From Thermoanaerobacteraceae bacterium (GTDB taxonomy: Bacteria; Bacillota; JADQBR01), in the NCBI GenBank assembly GCA_017656305.1, contig JACDOG010000018.1, forward strand, positions 1 to 40,701: a stretch of DNA of 40,701 bases, in the 5' to 3' direction. Positions 26,077 to 35,776 of this stretch are shown in pieces. Position numbers and translations under genes: made by a program. The notes under the pieces are model-generated. The model saw only the letters and a program-made list of their open reading frames with translations, made no database searches and had not been told where the DNA came from. Within the stretch, counting starts at the first letter, position 1, and every line of letters begins with the position of its first letter.

Positions 26077-28239
26077 GTGGCTCTGGAGAAGATACAGAAG
26101 ATAATTGAAAAGGTCAAGACCTACAACCTGCAGGCAGATATCCTGTTGATCGAAAAAGCGTACCAGTATGCTGCTGCTGCACACGAGGGCCAGAAGCGGA
26201 AGTCGGGCGAAAATTACATCGTTCACCCGCTGGAAGTAGCATATATCCTGGCACAACTGCAGATGGATGTTGTCACCATTGCCGCTGGCTTGCTCCATGA
26301 CGTGGTGGAAGATACGGACAAAACTCTGGAGGACCTGGAGGCCGGGTTTGGTGCGGAGGTTGCGCTGCTGGTTGATGGAGTTACCAAGTTAAGCAGAATC
26401 GAATACCAGTCGAAAGAGGAACACCAGGTGGAAAACCTCCGCAAGATGTTCCTGGCTATGGCCAAGGACATCCGTGTTATTCTCATCAAGCTGGCGGACC
26501 GGCTGCACAACATGCGTACGCTGAAACACCAGTCCGTTCCCAAACAAAAGGAAATTGCCGAGGAAACCCTGGAAATCTTTGCTCCCCTAGCCCACCGCCT
26601 GGGGATTTTTAGAATCAAGTGGGAACTGGAGGATTTGGCTTTCCGTTACCTGCATCCCGAAAGCTACTACCAGCTGGTAAACAGAATTGCCATGAAACGG
26701 AAAGCCAGGGAAAATTATATTAATAAGGTCATCGAAATTTTGAAGAGAAAACTGGACGAAGTGGGAATTGAGGCTGATATCCAGGGTCGTCCCAAGCATT
26801 TTTACAGCATTTATAACAAAATGGTTACTCAGGAAAAGGATATCAATGAGATTTTCGACCTGATTGCCATCAGGGTGATTGTTGATACCATTAAGGACTG
26901 TTATGCGGTACTGGGTACCATTCACACCCTGTGGAAACCCATTCCCGGGCGGTTTAAAGACTACATTGCCATGCCCAAACCCAACATGTACCAGTCGCTG
27001 CACACCACAATTATCGGGCCCCAGGGTGAGCCGGTGGAGATCCAGATACGCACCTGGGATATGCACCGTACTGCCGAATATGGAATTGCCGCTCATTGGC
27101 GGTACAAGGAGGGTAAAAGCGGCGACGAGGATTTTGAGAAGAAACTGAGCTGGCTACGGCAGGTTCTGGAATGGCAGCAGGATATGGGCGATGCCAAGGA
27201 GTTTATGGAAAGCCTGAAGATAGATTTGTTTTCCGACCGCGTGTACGTGTTTACCCCGAAGGGGGACGTGGTGGAGCTGCCGATGGGGTCTGTTCCCATT
27301 GATTTTGCATACCGTGTACACACCCAGGTGGGACACCAGTGTATCGGAGCCAAGGTTAACGGGCGGATTGTCCCGTTAGATTACAAGCTGAAAACAGGCG
27401 ATATTGTGGAGATACTTACTGCCAAAGGAAGCGGCCCCAGTAGGGACTGGCTGACCATCGTGCAGACCTCCCAGGCACGAAACCGCATACGCAGCTGGTT
27501 TAAAAAGGAAAAGCGGGAGGAGAACTTGGCCAAGGGCAAAGAACTGCTGGAACGAGAAATTAAAAAGGCCGGCCTGGAACCCGGCGAGGTAATGAAATCC
27601 GAGTATTTGACAGAAGCGGCGAAGAGATATAATATATCCTCAATTGATGATTTATACGTGGCTATGGGTGACGGCGGAATTACGGCACAGCAGGTTCTGG
27701 GTAAAATAAAAGAGATGCTGCCGTCGCTGAAGGAAGAAGTGCCGGAAGCTCCCGTAGTCAAGCCCTGGGACGGGTACGGAAAGGCTTCCCATGGCATTCG
27801 TGTTAAGGGTATGGACAATATCATGGTACGGCTGGCCCGGTGCTGCAACCCGTTGCCCGGGGACGAGATCATCGGGTACATTACCCGGGGAAGAGGGGTG
27901 TCCGTCCACCGTTCTGATTGTCCTAATATCGTTCATGCTCACCAGAACGAAAAAGAGAGGCTGGTGCCTGTGGCCTGGGATGCGGAAGACGAGGCGATTT
28001 ACCAGGTACAGCTGGAGGCAGTGGCCATAGACAGGCCGCGGCTGGCCATGGATATTATGAACACGGTGGCAGACACTAAAACCAACATCAATTCGGTGCA
28101 CGCCCGGTCCAAGAGGAATAACGTGGCTGTCGTGGACCTGAAAGTGGAGATTCGCAGTTTGGAACACCTGTATTACTTGATGGATAGAATACGCCGTGTC
28201 AAGGACGTGCTGGAGGTAAAACGAATTACTCCGTCATAA
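26077..28239 (+). CDS. relA: Bifunctional (p)ppGpp synthetase/hydrolase
   Basis: This 720-aa Rel protein makes and breaks the alarmone (p)ppGpp. In order: an HD hydrolase domain (GLLHDVVEDT, about 68-77), a synthetase domain (GRPKHFYSIYNKM, about 237-249, and the later EIQIRTWDMHRTAEYG), a TGS domain (VYVFTPKGDVVELP, about 389-402), a zinc-finger region (ARCCNPLPGDEIIGY, about 586-600) and a C-terminal ACT domain. HD residues are intact, so both activities are expected. The GTG start follows GGGGGG. Length is typical. Confidence 0.96.
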   Translation: MALEKIQKIIEKVKTYNLQADILLIEKAYQYAAAAHEGQKRKSGENYIVHPLEVAYILAQLQMDVVTIAAGLLHDVVEDTDKTLEDLEAGFGAEVALLVDGVTKLSRIEYQSKEEHQVENLRKMFLAMAKDIRVILIKLADRLHNMRTLKHQSVPKQKEIAEETLEIFAPLAHRLGIFRIKWELEDLAFRYLHPESYYQLVNRIAMKRKARENYINKVIEILKRKLDEVGIEADIQGRPKHFYSIYNKMVTQEKDINEIFDLIAIRVIVDTIKDCYAVLGTIHTLWKPIPGRFKDYIAMPKPNMYQSLHTTIIGPQGEPVEIQIRTWDMHRTAEYGIAAHWRYKEGKSGDEDFEKKLSWLRQVLEWQQDMGDAKEFMESLKIDLFSDRVYVFTPKGDVVELPMGSVPIDFAYRVHTQVGHQCIGAKVNGRIVPLDYKLKTGDIVEILTAKGSGPSRDWLTIVQTSQARNRIRSWFKKEKREENLAKGKELLEREIKKAGLEPGEVMKSEYLTEAAKRYNISSIDDLYVAMGDGGITAQQVLGKIKEMLPSLKEEVPEAPVVKPWDGYGKASHGIRVKGMDNIMVRLARCCNPLPGDEIIGYITRGRGVSVHRSDCPNIVHAHQNEKERLVPVAWDAEDEAIYQVQLEAVAIDRPRLAMDIMNTVADTKTNINSVHARSKRNNVAVVDLKVEIRSLEHLYYLMDRIRRVKDVLEVKRITPS

Positions 28240-28305
28240 ACGGCCTTTCTTGGTACCATCAGTTCTAGTAGAGATTAATTATTGTGAAGAAAGGTAGGTA
28301 GCGCC

Positions 28306-28755
28306 ATGCGTGCGGTAGTACAGCGAGTGACTTCGGCTTCTGTAACAGTGGAAGGGAAAGTTGTCGGACAAGTTGGTCGCGGTTTGGTGGTACTGCTGGG
28401 TGTCAGCCCGGATGACAGTGAGGAAGATGTCAAATATTTGGCCAACAAGATAGTCAACCTGCGTATTTTTCCTGATGCGGAAGGAAAGATGAATCTGTCC
28501 CTGCTGGATACGGGCGGGGAAATACTGTCCATTTCTCAATTTACGCTGTACGGTGACTGCCGCAAGGGCAGGCGGCCCAATTTCACTGGTGCGGCATCGC
28601 CGGAAATGGGACAGGACCTGTACGAGAAGTTTAATAAAGCCCTGGCTGCTTACGGAGTAAAGGTGGAGACAGGTGAGTTTGGGGCCATGATGGATGTGGC
28701 ACTGGTAAACAACGGGCCGGTAACGCTGCTTTTGGATAGCAAGAAGAATTTTTGA
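28306..28755 (+). CDS. dtd: D-aminoacyl-tRNA deacylase
   Basis: This 149-aa enzyme removes D-amino acids wrongly attached to tRNA. It begins [15 protein letters not shown], has [17 protein letters not shown] (about 76-92) with the catalytic SQFTL motif, and the second family motif NNGPVT (about 137-142), the GxPVT-type cross-subunit loop, here NGPVT. Length is typical of Dtd. It lies between relA and the MBL hydrolase as in other Firmicutes. Confidence 0.96.
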   Translation: MRAVVQRVTSASVTVEGKVVGQVGRGLVVLLGVSPDDSEEDVKYLANKIVNLRIFPDAEGKMNLSLLDTGGEILSISQFTLYGDCRKGRRPNFTGAASPEMGQDLYEKFNKALAAYGVKVETGEFGAMMDVALVNNGPVTLLLDSKKNF

Positions 28756-28774
28756 TGATAAAGGAGGAAATCCC

Positions 28775-29398
28775 ATGTACGTCAAAACTATTGTGGTCGG
28801 TGCCCTGGCTACCAACTGCTACCTGGTGGGCTGTGAGAAAACCAAAAAGGCAGCCCTTATCGACCCCGGGGATGACGGGGAGAAGATTTTGGCGGCTGTA
28901 AAGCAGAGCGGTTTTCAAGTGGATTATATCATCAACACTCACGGGCACGTGGACCATATCGGGGCCAACAAAAATGTCAAGGAAGCGACGGGAGCACAGT
29001 TGTTAATCCATAAAGATGATGCTGATTTTTTGACCAACCCGAGCAAAAATCTGTCGGGGCTGATGGCGAAACAAAATACCGGTCCTGCAGCCGACAGGCT
29101 GCTGGATGACGGAGATAAGATCAATATTGGCAATACCGTCACCCTGGAGGTCCTGCATACTCCAGGGCATACACCGGGTGGTATTTGCCTCAAGGGTGAA
29201 GATGTGATTTTCACCGGAGATACAGTGTTTGCTGGTTCCATCGGCAGGACTGACCTGCCCGGAGGCTCTTACACCACTATCATAAATTCTATCAGAGAAA
29301 AACTGATGGCTCTTGAAGGTGACTTTACCCTGTATCCCGGGCATGGTCCGGCGTCTACGTTGCGCGAAGAGAAGGTCTCTAACCCGTTTTTGCGCTAG
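28775..29398 (+). CDS. Metallo-beta-lactamase-fold hydrolase
   Basis: This 207-aa protein is of the glyoxalase II/YcbL-like group. The zinc motif THGHVDH is at 55-61, a second His lies in LHTPGHTPGG, the bridging Asp in FTGDTVFAGS, and the last His in YPGHGP. Such enzymes hydrolyse thioesters such as S-lactoylglutathione analogues or related compounds; the substrate here is unknown. AAGGAGG precedes the ATG. A member of this family between dtd and hisS is common in related genomes. Confidence 0.9.
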   Translation: MYVKTIVVGALATNCYLVGCEKTKKAALIDPGDDGEKILAAVKQSGFQVDYIINTHGHVDHIGANKNVKEATGAQLLIHKDDADFLTNPSKNLSGLMAKQNTGPAADRLLDDGDKINIGNTVTLEVLHTPGHTPGGICLKGEDVIFTGDTVFAGSIGRTDLPGGSYTTIINSIREKLMALEGDFTLYPGHGPASTLREEKVSNPFLR

Positions 29399-29453
29399 AG
29401 AATGTGAAATTACCAGGGGAGTAAAGGAAAAGCGTTCCTTGGAGGGATGAATC

Positions 29454-30728
29454 ATGCTGACTACGAGGCCGCGAGGCACCAATGACCTGCTGCCACAGGA
29501 GGTGCAGGTATGGCGAGAGGTGGAACGAGTAGTTCACGAAATCTGCAGCGAGTATGGTTACCAGGAAATTCGCACTCCCATCTTTGAACATACGGAGCTC
29601 TTTCAACGAGGAGTAGGGGAAACCACGGATATCGTTGAGAAGGAAATGTATACCTTTACCGACCGCAGCGACCGCAACATTACGCTGCGTCCGGAAGGTA
29701 CCGCACCTACTGTCAGGGCGTTTCTGGAGCACAAGCTTTATGCCGATGCACAGCCCACGAAGCTGTACTATATGGGCCCTATGTTCCGTTATGGCAGGCC
29801 CCAAAAAGGGCGGTTCCGCCAGTTTCACCAGTTTGGGGTGGAGGTGTTTGGTTCCAAGGACCCGGCAGTGGATGCCGAGGTAATTACCCTGGCCATGGAC
29901 TTCTACCAGAGACTGGGTTTACGTGGGCTGGAACTGCATATTAACAGCGTGGGCTGTCCCAAATGCAGGGCGGAGCACAGGGAAAAGTTGCAGCAGTTTT
30001 TGGAGCCGCGAGCGGAAGATTTATGCGAAACCTGTAGGGGCAGGCGGGAGAGGAACCCGCTGCGCATCTTTGACTGCAAGAGCCCGGTATGCCGGGAAAT
30101 TGTCAAAGATGCCCCCACCATTACCGCCAGTCTCTGTGACCAGTGTGCAAAGCATTTCGCCCAGGTGCAGGAATACCTGCGCTCTATAGACATCCCCTTT
30201 ATGGTTGACGAAGGCATGGTGAGGGGCTTAGACTATTATACCAACACTGCTTTTGAAATCATAGTGGAGGGAATTGGTGCCCAAAGTTCCATTGGCGGGG
30301 GTGGCCGCTATGACGGACTGGTAGAGGAATGCGGCGGTCCGGCTATTCCGGGAGTTGGTTTTGGGCTGGGATTGGAAAGGATTATTGCCACCATGAAACA
30401 GCAGGGACTGGTTGAACAAAAACAACAAAACCTGGATGTATTCATAGTGGCTTTGGGAGAGGAAGCTAACAGGAAGGCTTTTACTATTTTAAACGAACTG
30501 CGCCGAAAGCATGTCAAAGCCGACCATGATGTCATGGGGCGCAGCCTGAAAGCACAGCTGAAACAGGCCAACCGTTTGGGAGCCAAGTATGTGCTAATTA
30601 TAGGTGAAGCGGAACTGGAAAAAAACGTTGCCGTTTGGAAGGATATGGTTAGCGGCGAACAGTCGGAAATTAAACTGGACAGCATAGTATCAACGGTTGT
30701 GGAAAAAGTAACAGGGAGGAAGGAATAA
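29454..30728 (+). CDS. hisS: Histidyl-tRNA synthetase
   Basis: This 424-aa class II synthetase charges tRNA-His. It opens with [15 protein letters not shown] and shows motif 2 ([20 protein letters not shown], about 109-128), the HisRS-specific [13 protein letters not shown] (about 257-269) and motif 3 GFGLGLERI (about 302-310). A Cys-rich insertion (CPKC, CETC, CDQC) is intact. No T-box leader fits in the 55-base upstream gap. The stop codon overlaps the aspS start (TAATG), so the two are translationally coupled. Confidence 0.97.
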   Translation: MLTTRPRGTNDLLPQEVQVWREVERVVHEICSEYGYQEIRTPIFEHTELFQRGVGETTDIVEKEMYTFTDRSDRNITLRPEGTAPTVRAFLEHKLYADAQPTKLYYMGPMFRYGRPQKGRFRQFHQFGVEVFGSKDPAVDAEVITLAMDFYQRLGLRGLELHINSVGCPKCRAEHREKLQQFLEPRAEDLCETCRGRRERNPLRIFDCKSPVCREIVKDAPTITASLCDQCAKHFAQVQEYLRSIDIPFMVDEGMVRGLDYYTNTAFEIIVEGIGAQSSIGGGGRYDGLVEECGGPAIPGVGFGLGLERIIATMKQQGLVEQKQQNLDVFIVALGEEANRKAFTILNELRRKHVKADHDVMGRSLKAQLKQANRLGAKYVLIIGEAELEKNVAVWKDMVSGEQSEIKLDSIVSTVVEKVTGRKE

Positions 30729-32524
30729 TGGCAGAAGCATTAGGCGACTTGATGAGAACCATATACTGCGGGGAACTGACTACGGAAAATATCGGCGAGA
30801 CCGTGATATTGAACGGTTGGGTAAATAAACGCCGGGACCACGGCGGGCTGATTTTTGTCGACCTGCGCGACCGTACCGGTATTGTACAGGTAGTGTTCAG
30901 TCCCGATGTGGACCGGGAAGCTTTTGAAAAAGCGGAAACTGTCCGCAGTGAGTACGTGCTGGCCGTGAAGGGAGAAGTGCGCCGGCGTCCCGAGGGGACG
31001 GAAAACGAGCAGCTTAAAACGGGACTGGTAGAAGTATATGCAAGTGAGCTGCGTATTCTCAACAAGGCTAAAACGCCGCCGTTTTATATTGCCGAGGACA
31101 TAGATGTCGACGAGGCAGTAAGATTAAAGTACCGTTATCTGGACTTACGACGTCCGGACATGCAGCGGGTGCTGATGCTGAGGCACCGGACCACCAAAGC
31201 CATGCGTGATTTTTTGGATGCAAAAGGCTTTTTGGAAATAGAAACGCCCATGCTGACCAAGAGTACTCCGGAGGGTGCCAGGGATTACCTGGTTCCCAGC
31301 CGCCTGCACCCGGGTGAGTTTTTTGCTCTGCCGCAGTCCCCGCAGATTTTCAAACAGCTGCTGATGGTTTCCGGCATGGAGCGGTATTTCCAGATAGTGC
31401 GCTGTTTTCGTGATGAGGACCTGCGGGCGGACCGCCAGCCCGAGTTTACGCAGCTGGATATCGAGATGTCCTTTGTTGACAGGGAAAGGGTACTGTCGCT
31501 GATGGAAGACCTGGTGGCTTACGTTTTTAAGGAAACTCTGGGCAAAGATATCCAGACACCGTTTACTCGTTTGCCCTACCGTGAAGCCATGGACCGTTAC
31601 GGCAGTGACAAACCGGACTTGCGTTTCGGCCTGGAACTGGTGGACATTACTGACCTGGCCGGAGAAGTGGAATTCAAGGTGTTCGCTTCCGTGGTCCAAA
31701 GCGGCGGCCAGGTGAAGGGTATCAATGCCAGAGGATGCGGTAGCTTTACCCGGAGAGAAATTGATGAACTGACGGAATTTGTTGGTAACTACGGGGCAAA
31801 AGGTTTGGCATGGATGATTGTGCAGGAGGATGGCATTAAGTCCCCTATTGCCAAGTTCTTTAGCGAGGAGCAGTTGGGGAATATCAAGAGTCGGTTGGGT
31901 GCCGCACCGGGTGACTTGCTGCTGTTTGTAGCAGACAGGCCCCAGGTGGTGGCTGCCAGCCTGGGGGCACTACGTGTGGAACTAGCCAAGCGACTGGACC
32001 TGATAAAGAAAGATGAATTGAATTTTGTGTGGATAGTGGATTTCCCGCTGGTGGAATATGATGAAGAAGAGAAACGCTACGTTGCTCTCCACCATCCGTT
32101 TACCTCACCCGTAGAAGAGGATATCCCCCTGATGGATACTGAGCCAGAAAAAGTGCGAGCTCAGGCTTATGACCTGGTGTTAAACGGGGTGGAACTGGGC
32201 GGCGGCAGCATTCGTATCCATCGCCGGGACGTTCAGGAAAAAATGTTTAAGGTAATCGGACTTGGCGACGAGGAGGCCAGGGAAAAATTCGGTTTCCTGC
32301 TGGATGCTTTTGAATACGGTACTCCCCCGCACGGCGGGATCGCTTTCGGCCTGGACCGGTGGGTAATGATTATGGCACAGCGGGATACCATCCGTGATTG
32401 TATTGCCTTCCCCAAGACCCAAAGTGCCACGGATCTGATGATCCAGGCACCGTCGCCGGTAGACAAGCATCAGTTGAAGGAACTGCATTTAAAAACTGCG
32501 GTGGTGCCGAGAAAAGGAGAGTAG
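30728..32524 (+). CDS. aspS: Aspartyl-tRNA synthetase
   Basis: This 598-aa class II synthetase attaches Asp to tRNA. It has the N-terminal OB-fold that reads the anticodon ([20 protein letters not shown], about 32-51), motif 2 [18 protein letters not shown] (about 227-244), a bacterial GAD insertion domain and motif 3 GIAFGLDRW. The ATG at 30728 has GGGAGGAAGG upstream; an internal ATG at 30752 would match the shorter family start. Whether it also charges tRNA-Asn cannot be read with certainty. 6S RNA follows about 240 bases later, as in Bacillus. Confidence 0.96.
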   Translation: MAEALGDLMRTIYCGELTTENIGETVILNGWVNKRRDHGGLIFVDLRDRTGIVQVVFSPDVDREAFEKAETVRSEYVLAVKGEVRRRPEGTENEQLKTGLVEVYASELRILNKAKTPPFYIAEDIDVDEAVRLKYRYLDLRRPDMQRVLMLRHRTTKAMRDFLDAKGFLEIETPMLTKSTPEGARDYLVPSRLHPGEFFALPQSPQIFKQLLMVSGMERYFQIVRCFRDEDLRADRQPEFTQLDIEMSFVDRERVLSLMEDLVAYVFKETLGKDIQTPFTRLPYREAMDRYGSDKPDLRFGLELVDITDLAGEVEFKVFASVVQSGGQVKGINARGCGSFTRREIDELTEFVGNYGAKGLAWMIVQEDGIKSPIAKFFSEEQLGNIKSRLGAAPGDLLLFVADRPQVVAASLGALRVELAKRLDLIKKDELNFVWIVDFPLVEYDEEEKRYVALHHPFTSPVEEDIPLMDTEPEKVRAQAYDLVLNGVELGGGSIRIHRRDVQEKMFKVIGLGDEEAREKFGFLLDAFEYGTPPHGGIAFGLDRWVMIMAQRDTIRDCIAFPKTQSATDLMIQAPSPVDKHQLKELHLKTAVVPRKGE

Positions 32525-32721
32525 TGATGGTAACAGGGTGCGGTGCAAAACCGCACTCTGGTTTGTCAAAGGTTAATGACGACACGTGTTGCATCGGTCA
32601 GGTTTTTCTAATAACCCCAAATGCATAAAAATGTGCGTTTTTGGGAAATTTTAAATTAGAAGGAAATTTTCTGAGATTATTGATAACGAAACAGCAGCAA
32701 AAAATCCCAATTTTTTGCCAC
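32525..32721 (+). other. Gap between aspS and 6S RNA with two hairpins
   Basis: No convincing gene is present. GTGCGGT/ACCGCAC (32538-32544/32550-32556) forms a compact hairpin just after aspS with only a weak T-rich tail, and CCCAAA/TTTGGG (32616-32621/32640-32645) closes an AT-rich loop. Either may end the hisS-aspS transcript. The remainder is AT-rich with no further features seen. Confidence 0.45.
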
Positions 32722-32749
32722 TTGAAAAGGGTAATGCCTGTATGATACT
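32722..32749 (+). promoter_or_regulatory. Promoter of 6S RNA
   Basis: TTGAAA (32722-32727) and GATACT (32744-32749) lie 16 bases apart, with an overlapping TATGAT at 32741-32746. The expected start, about 32756-32762, matches the first bases of the 6S fold. Confidence 0.6.
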
Positions 32750-32761
32750 ATTAAATCACAC

Positions 32762-32951
32762 AAAGGCTAACACCCTGCAATGCCCGTAATTACATCGTAG
32801 TTTTGAGCCAACACCAACACATAGGGAGCCTGGACTCTGGGTGTGGCTTGTAGGCCCCCTTTGAGGGGACACAAAAAGCATCCAGGAGGGCACCCACCTG
32901 CTGAGAGCAGGCTTCAAAAACTGCGGTAATTTACGGCATTTGTGGGGTTGT
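32762..32951 (+). ncRNA. ssrS: 6S RNA
   Basis: About 190 nt fold into one long rod, as 6S RNA does: the 5' part AATGCC and GTAA (around 32779-32790) pairs with TTAC and GGCATT (around 32931-32940), AACACCC with GGGGTT outside it, and GC-rich helices lie towards the apex (for example CCCCTTTGAGGGG at 32856-32868). The locus between aspS and tcdA is where Bacillus subtilis has its 6S-1 RNA. 6S RNA binds sigma-A RNA polymerase by mimicking an open promoter. End points are estimated from pairing. Confidence 0.8.
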
Positions 32952-32962
32952 TTCTCGTTTGA

Positions 32963-33045
32963 GAATACAGGAGTCAGGATTCAGAATTCAGTGTAGGGCT
33001 TGCCCGGACCTGAACGGTGCTTTCTGAATTCTGGCTTCTGTATTC
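32963..33045. repeat. CAGGAGTCAG palindromic repeat, copy 2
   Basis: Arms 32963-32985 and 33023-33045 are inverted copies that match at 20 of 23 positions, around a GC-richer centre. The left arm contains CAGGAGTCAGGATTC, shared with the copy at 10941-10977. The element fills the gap between 6S RNA and tcdA and ends 32 bases before the gene, so it probably lies in the tcdA leader. It looks like a small dispersed palindromic element. Confidence 0.7.
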
Positions 33046-33076
33046 TTAATTTTTGGGCGTTATTGGAGGCTGCCAT

Positions 33077-33838
33077 ATGGTATTGCACAAATTTTCGCGA
33101 ACAGAACTACTTATTGGTCCCGAAGGGCTGGCTGTTTTGTCCCGGGCCCATGTTGCGGTTTTCGGTATCGGCGGTGTGGGTTCTTTTGCTGTTGAGGCTT
33201 TGGCACGGGCCGGGATTGGTCAGCTTACCATTGTGGATTACGACGATATTTGCCTGACCAATATCAACCGGCAGATTCATGCATTGCATTCCACGGTGGG
33301 GCGCCCGAAAGTTGAGGTAATGGCGGAAAGGGTTAGGGATATTAATCCCGATATTGAAGTATATCCCCTGCGCCAGTGGTACATGCCGGACCGGGCGGAG
33401 CAGTTTTTCGCACGAAAGGTTGATTACATAATAGATGCCATAGATACGGTGACGGCCAAGCTGGATTTGATTGAACAGGCATTTAAACGCAAGATTCCCG
33501 TTGTGTCCGCCATGGGCGCCGGTAACAAGCTAGACCCCACCAAGTTACAGGTTGCTGACATCAGCGAGACCAAAGTCTGTCCTCTGGCTAAAGTCATGCG
33601 CCGGGAATTACGCAAAAGGGGCATTATTAAAGGGCTAAAGGTGGTGTATTCCCCCGAACGGCCGCTGAAACCGGACAAGGGTACAGTAGATTGCAAGGAG
33701 GCCTGCATCTGTCCGGGTGGGGAAGGCCCGTGTAAGGCCAGAAGGCAGATACCGGGTAGTATCTCTTTTGTTCCTCCGGTATCCGGTTTGTTTTTGGCAA
33801 GTATCGTGGTTAAAGATTTGTTAAATGGAGAAATATAA
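33077..33838 (+). CDS. tcdA: tRNA threonylcarbamoyladenosine dehydratase
   Basis: This protein of about 253 aa belongs to the E1/ThiF-like family and converts t6A37 of tRNA to its cyclic form with ATP. The nucleotide-binding loop GIGGVGS (30-36), VDYDDICLTNINRQ (53-66) with its conserved Asp and Arg, and DAIDTVTAKLDLI are intact, and the late CKEACICPGGEGPCKARR (about 210-227) is Cys-rich. Bacillus YrvM sits in the same place. The ATG at 33077 follows GGAGG by 7 bases; the frame extends to 33053. Confidence 0.93.
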   Translation: MVLHKFSRTELLIGPEGLAVLSRAHVAVFGIGGVGSFAVEALARAGIGQLTIVDYDDICLTNINRQIHALHSTVGRPKVEVMAERVRDINPDIEVYPLRQWYMPDRAEQFFARKVDYIIDAIDTVTAKLDLIEQAFKRKIPVVSAMGAGNKLDPTKLQVADISETKVCPLAKVMRRELRKRGIIKGLKVVYSPERPLKPDKGTVDCKEACICPGGEGPCKARRQIPGSISFVPPVSGLFLASIVVKDLLNGEI

Positions 33839-33900
33839 GTAGAAAGTGCTGATAAAAAATTAATTCGCAGCAGGAAATAATAGAATGATGGAAAATATGT

Positions 33901-33930
33901 TATAATATAATCGAATACCATAACCGGGTA
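33901..33930 (+). promoter_or_regulatory. Promoter and candidate CsoR operator
   Basis: TATAAT (33901-33906) is followed by TACC (33916-33919), six bases, and GGGTA (33926-33930), an interrupted palindrome of the TACCC-N-GGGTA type bound by copper-sensing CsoR proteins. It would lie at the transcription start of csoR itself, as expected for self-repression. The -35 region is weak. Confidence 0.5.
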
Positions 33931-33944
33931 TAAGGAGGAGTGAG

Positions 33945-34229
33945 ATGTCCAGTTCATACAGTCACTCAAAGGAGGACCTGCTACGTCGGTTGAAGAAAAT
34001 TGAAGGCCAGGTAAAAGGAATTCAGCGTATGATCAGCGAAGACAAGTACTGTGTGGATATTTTAATCCAGATAGCAGCAGTGCGGGCGGCAATTAACCGG
34101 GTGGGGACAATCATTTTTGAAAACCATACCCGGGGTTGTTTGCGGACTGCATTTGAAAAAGGAAATAAAGAGGACCAAGAAGCAATGATTCAAGAATTAA
34201 TTGAAGTCATTGCAAAATTTACTAAATAG
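33945..34229 (+). CDS. csoR: CsoR-family copper-sensing repressor
   Basis: This 94-aa all-helical protein is of the CsoR/RcnR family. The Cys-His-Cys copper(I) ligands are at positions 36 (KYCVDIL), 61 and 65 (ENHTRGC), the same numbers as in Mycobacterium tuberculosis CsoR, which favours copper over nickel, formaldehyde or persulfide sensing. LLRRLKKIEGQVKGIQRMI (12-30) is the typical first helix. AAGGAGGAG precedes the ATG. No copper ATPase is nearby; trxA follows after 11 bases and is the only obvious co-regulated gene in view. Confidence 0.92.
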   Translation: MSSSYSHSKEDLLRRLKKIEGQVKGIQRMISEDKYCVDILIQIAAVRAAINRVGTIIFENHTRGCLRTAFEKGNKEDQEAMIQELIEVIAKFTK

Positions 34230-34240
34230 AGGTGATGAAA

Positions 34241-34561
34241 GTGGCTGTAAAAGAATTTACTAAGGACAATTTTGATACCGAGGTGCTGCAGGCGGACAAG
34301 CCGGTGCTTGTTGATTTTTGGGCTGCCTGGTGCGGTCCGTGCAAGATGATTGCTCCGGTAGTTGAGGAACTGGCAGGCGAGTATGAGGATAAGGTAATCG
34401 TAGGCAAGCTCAATGTTGACGAGCACGGCGAAGTTCCTGCCAGGTACGGCATCATGAGCATCCCGACCTTGATTTTGTTCAAGGACGGCGAAGAGGTCGA
34501 GCGGGTGGTTGGTTACAAGACCAAGGATGAGCTGGCGGAAATGCTGAAGAAAGTTCTTTAA
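34241..34561 (+). CDS. trxA: Thioredoxin
   Basis: This 106-aa thioredoxin has the active-site motif WCGPC (30-34), the cis-proline loop SIPTLILF (about 74-81) and a normal length. It reduces protein disulfides. The GTG at 34241 gives MAVKEFTKDNF, the usual beginning, with GAGGTGA 5 bases upstream; the GTG or ATG at 34232 and 34235 overlap that site. Joined to csoR by only 11 bases, it may be induced by copper or thiol stress (inference). Confidence 0.95.
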   Translation: MAVKEFTKDNFDTEVLQADKPVLVDFWAAWCGPCKMIAPVVEELAGEYEDKVIVGKLNVDEHGEVPARYGIMSIPTLILFKDGEEVERVVGYKTKDELAEMLKKVL

Positions 34562-34600
34562 ATTGCCATGTCAACATCAACCTTAGTACTTATGGATACA

Positions 34601-34628
34601 AGTGGTTAGTTAGTGCTAACCACTTTTA
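34601..34628 (+). terminator. Terminator of csoR-trxA
   Basis: AGTGGTTAG (34601-34609) pairs with CTAACCACT (34616-34624) around a 6-base loop and is followed by TTTA. Confidence 0.85.
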
Positions 34629-34664
34629 CTATTTACGGCTGAATAAAAAGGAGAGGAGAAAGAT

Positions 34665-35702
34665 ATGATTATTGATTTGCGAAGTGATACCGTTACCAAA
34701 CCGTCGCCGGCTATGCGGCGGGCCATGGCCGAGGCCGAAGTGGGGGACGATGTTTACGGCGAGGACCCTACGGTGAAGGAGTTAGAAGAAATGGCTGCGG
34801 GAATTATGGGGAAGGAGGCTGCCCTTTTTGTTGCCAGCGGGACCATGGGCAATCTGGTAGCACTGCTCACGCACTGTGAACCCGGGCAGGAAGTATATCT
34901 GGATGAAGAAGCCCATATCTATTATTACGAAGTGGGGGGAATGTCCGCCTTGGGCGGGTTGATACCCCGTTTGATATCAAGCGAGAAAGGGTTGTATCAC
35001 CCAGAGGCCTTGGAAGAGGCCTGGCGGCCGGAAAACATACACTTTCCCAATCCCGGGTTGCTGTGTTTGGAAAACACCCACAACCGTGCCGGGGGCCGGG
35101 TGGTGACGCCGGAATGCATGCACGAAGCCGTGACATGGGCCAAAAGGAAGGGAATGCCGGTACATTTGGACGGGGCCCGCATTTTTAACGCGGCGTTTGC
35201 GCTGGACATGGACGTGGCCGACCTGGTCAAAGAGATGGACAGTGTCATGTTCTGCCTGTCCAAGGGGTTGGGAGCACCGGCGGGCTCCTTATTGGTAGGC
35301 AGCAGGGACTGGATAGCAGAAGCTCGTAAATGGCGGAAGATGGTGGGCGGAGGAATGCGGCAGGCAGGCGTGTTGGCCGCTGCCGGGCTGGTGGCTTTAA
35401 AAGAACGGGCCCGCCTGAAGGAGGACCACCGGCTGGCGGAAACACTTGCAAAAGATCTGGCAGCAATAGAGGGACTGAAGGTGAATCTGGATCAAGTGGA
35501 GACAAATATCTTTATGGTGGACCTGGAGCTGCCGGGCACAGATGCTTATCGGTTTGTTTCCCTGTTGAAAGAGGCCGGCGTGCTGGTCAATGCCGTTGCT
35601 CCCGGACGGCTGCGCTTTGTGACCCACAAGGATATTGGCGAGAAAGAAATTGCACAGGCTGTAAAAATAGTGGAAAATGTAGTAGAAGGTGTGAGCAACT
35701 GA
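34665..35702 (+). CDS. ltaE: Low-specificity L-threonine aldolase
   Basis: This 345-aa PLP enzyme cleaves L-threonine or allo-threonine to glycine and acetaldehyde. It begins IIDLRSDTVTKPS, the family hallmark, with GDDVYGEDPT (27-36), LDGARIFNA (168-176) and the PLP lysine K200 in CLSKGLGAP. Length is normal. GGAGAGGAG precedes the ATG. It is an insertion relative to the Bacillus tcdA-rarA order, lying between trxA and rarA. Confidence 0.95.
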   Translation: MIIDLRSDTVTKPSPAMRRAMAEAEVGDDVYGEDPTVKELEEMAAGIMGKEAALFVASGTMGNLVALLTHCEPGQEVYLDEEAHIYYYEVGGMSALGGLIPRLISSEKGLYHPEALEEAWRPENIHFPNPGLLCLENTHNRAGGRVVTPECMHEAVTWAKRKGMPVHLDGARIFNAAFALDMDVADLVKEMDSVMFCLSKGLGAPAGSLLVGSRDWIAEARKWRKMVGGGMRQAGVLAAAGLVALKERARLKEDHRLAETLAKDLAAIEGLKVNLDQVETNIFMVDLELPGTDAYRFVSLLKEAGVLVNAVAPGRLRFVTHKDIGEKEIAQAVKIVENVVEGVSN

Positions 35703-35776
35703 TGCCATACCGCAGCCAAAGGGGCCCCGCTGCAGGCCCGATGTCTGGCTGCATTCTATAAGGTAGGGTGATAACC

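Noticed and set aside
29399-29453. T-box leader before hisS
   Set aside because: The gap is only 55 bases, too short, and lacks the T-box sequence.
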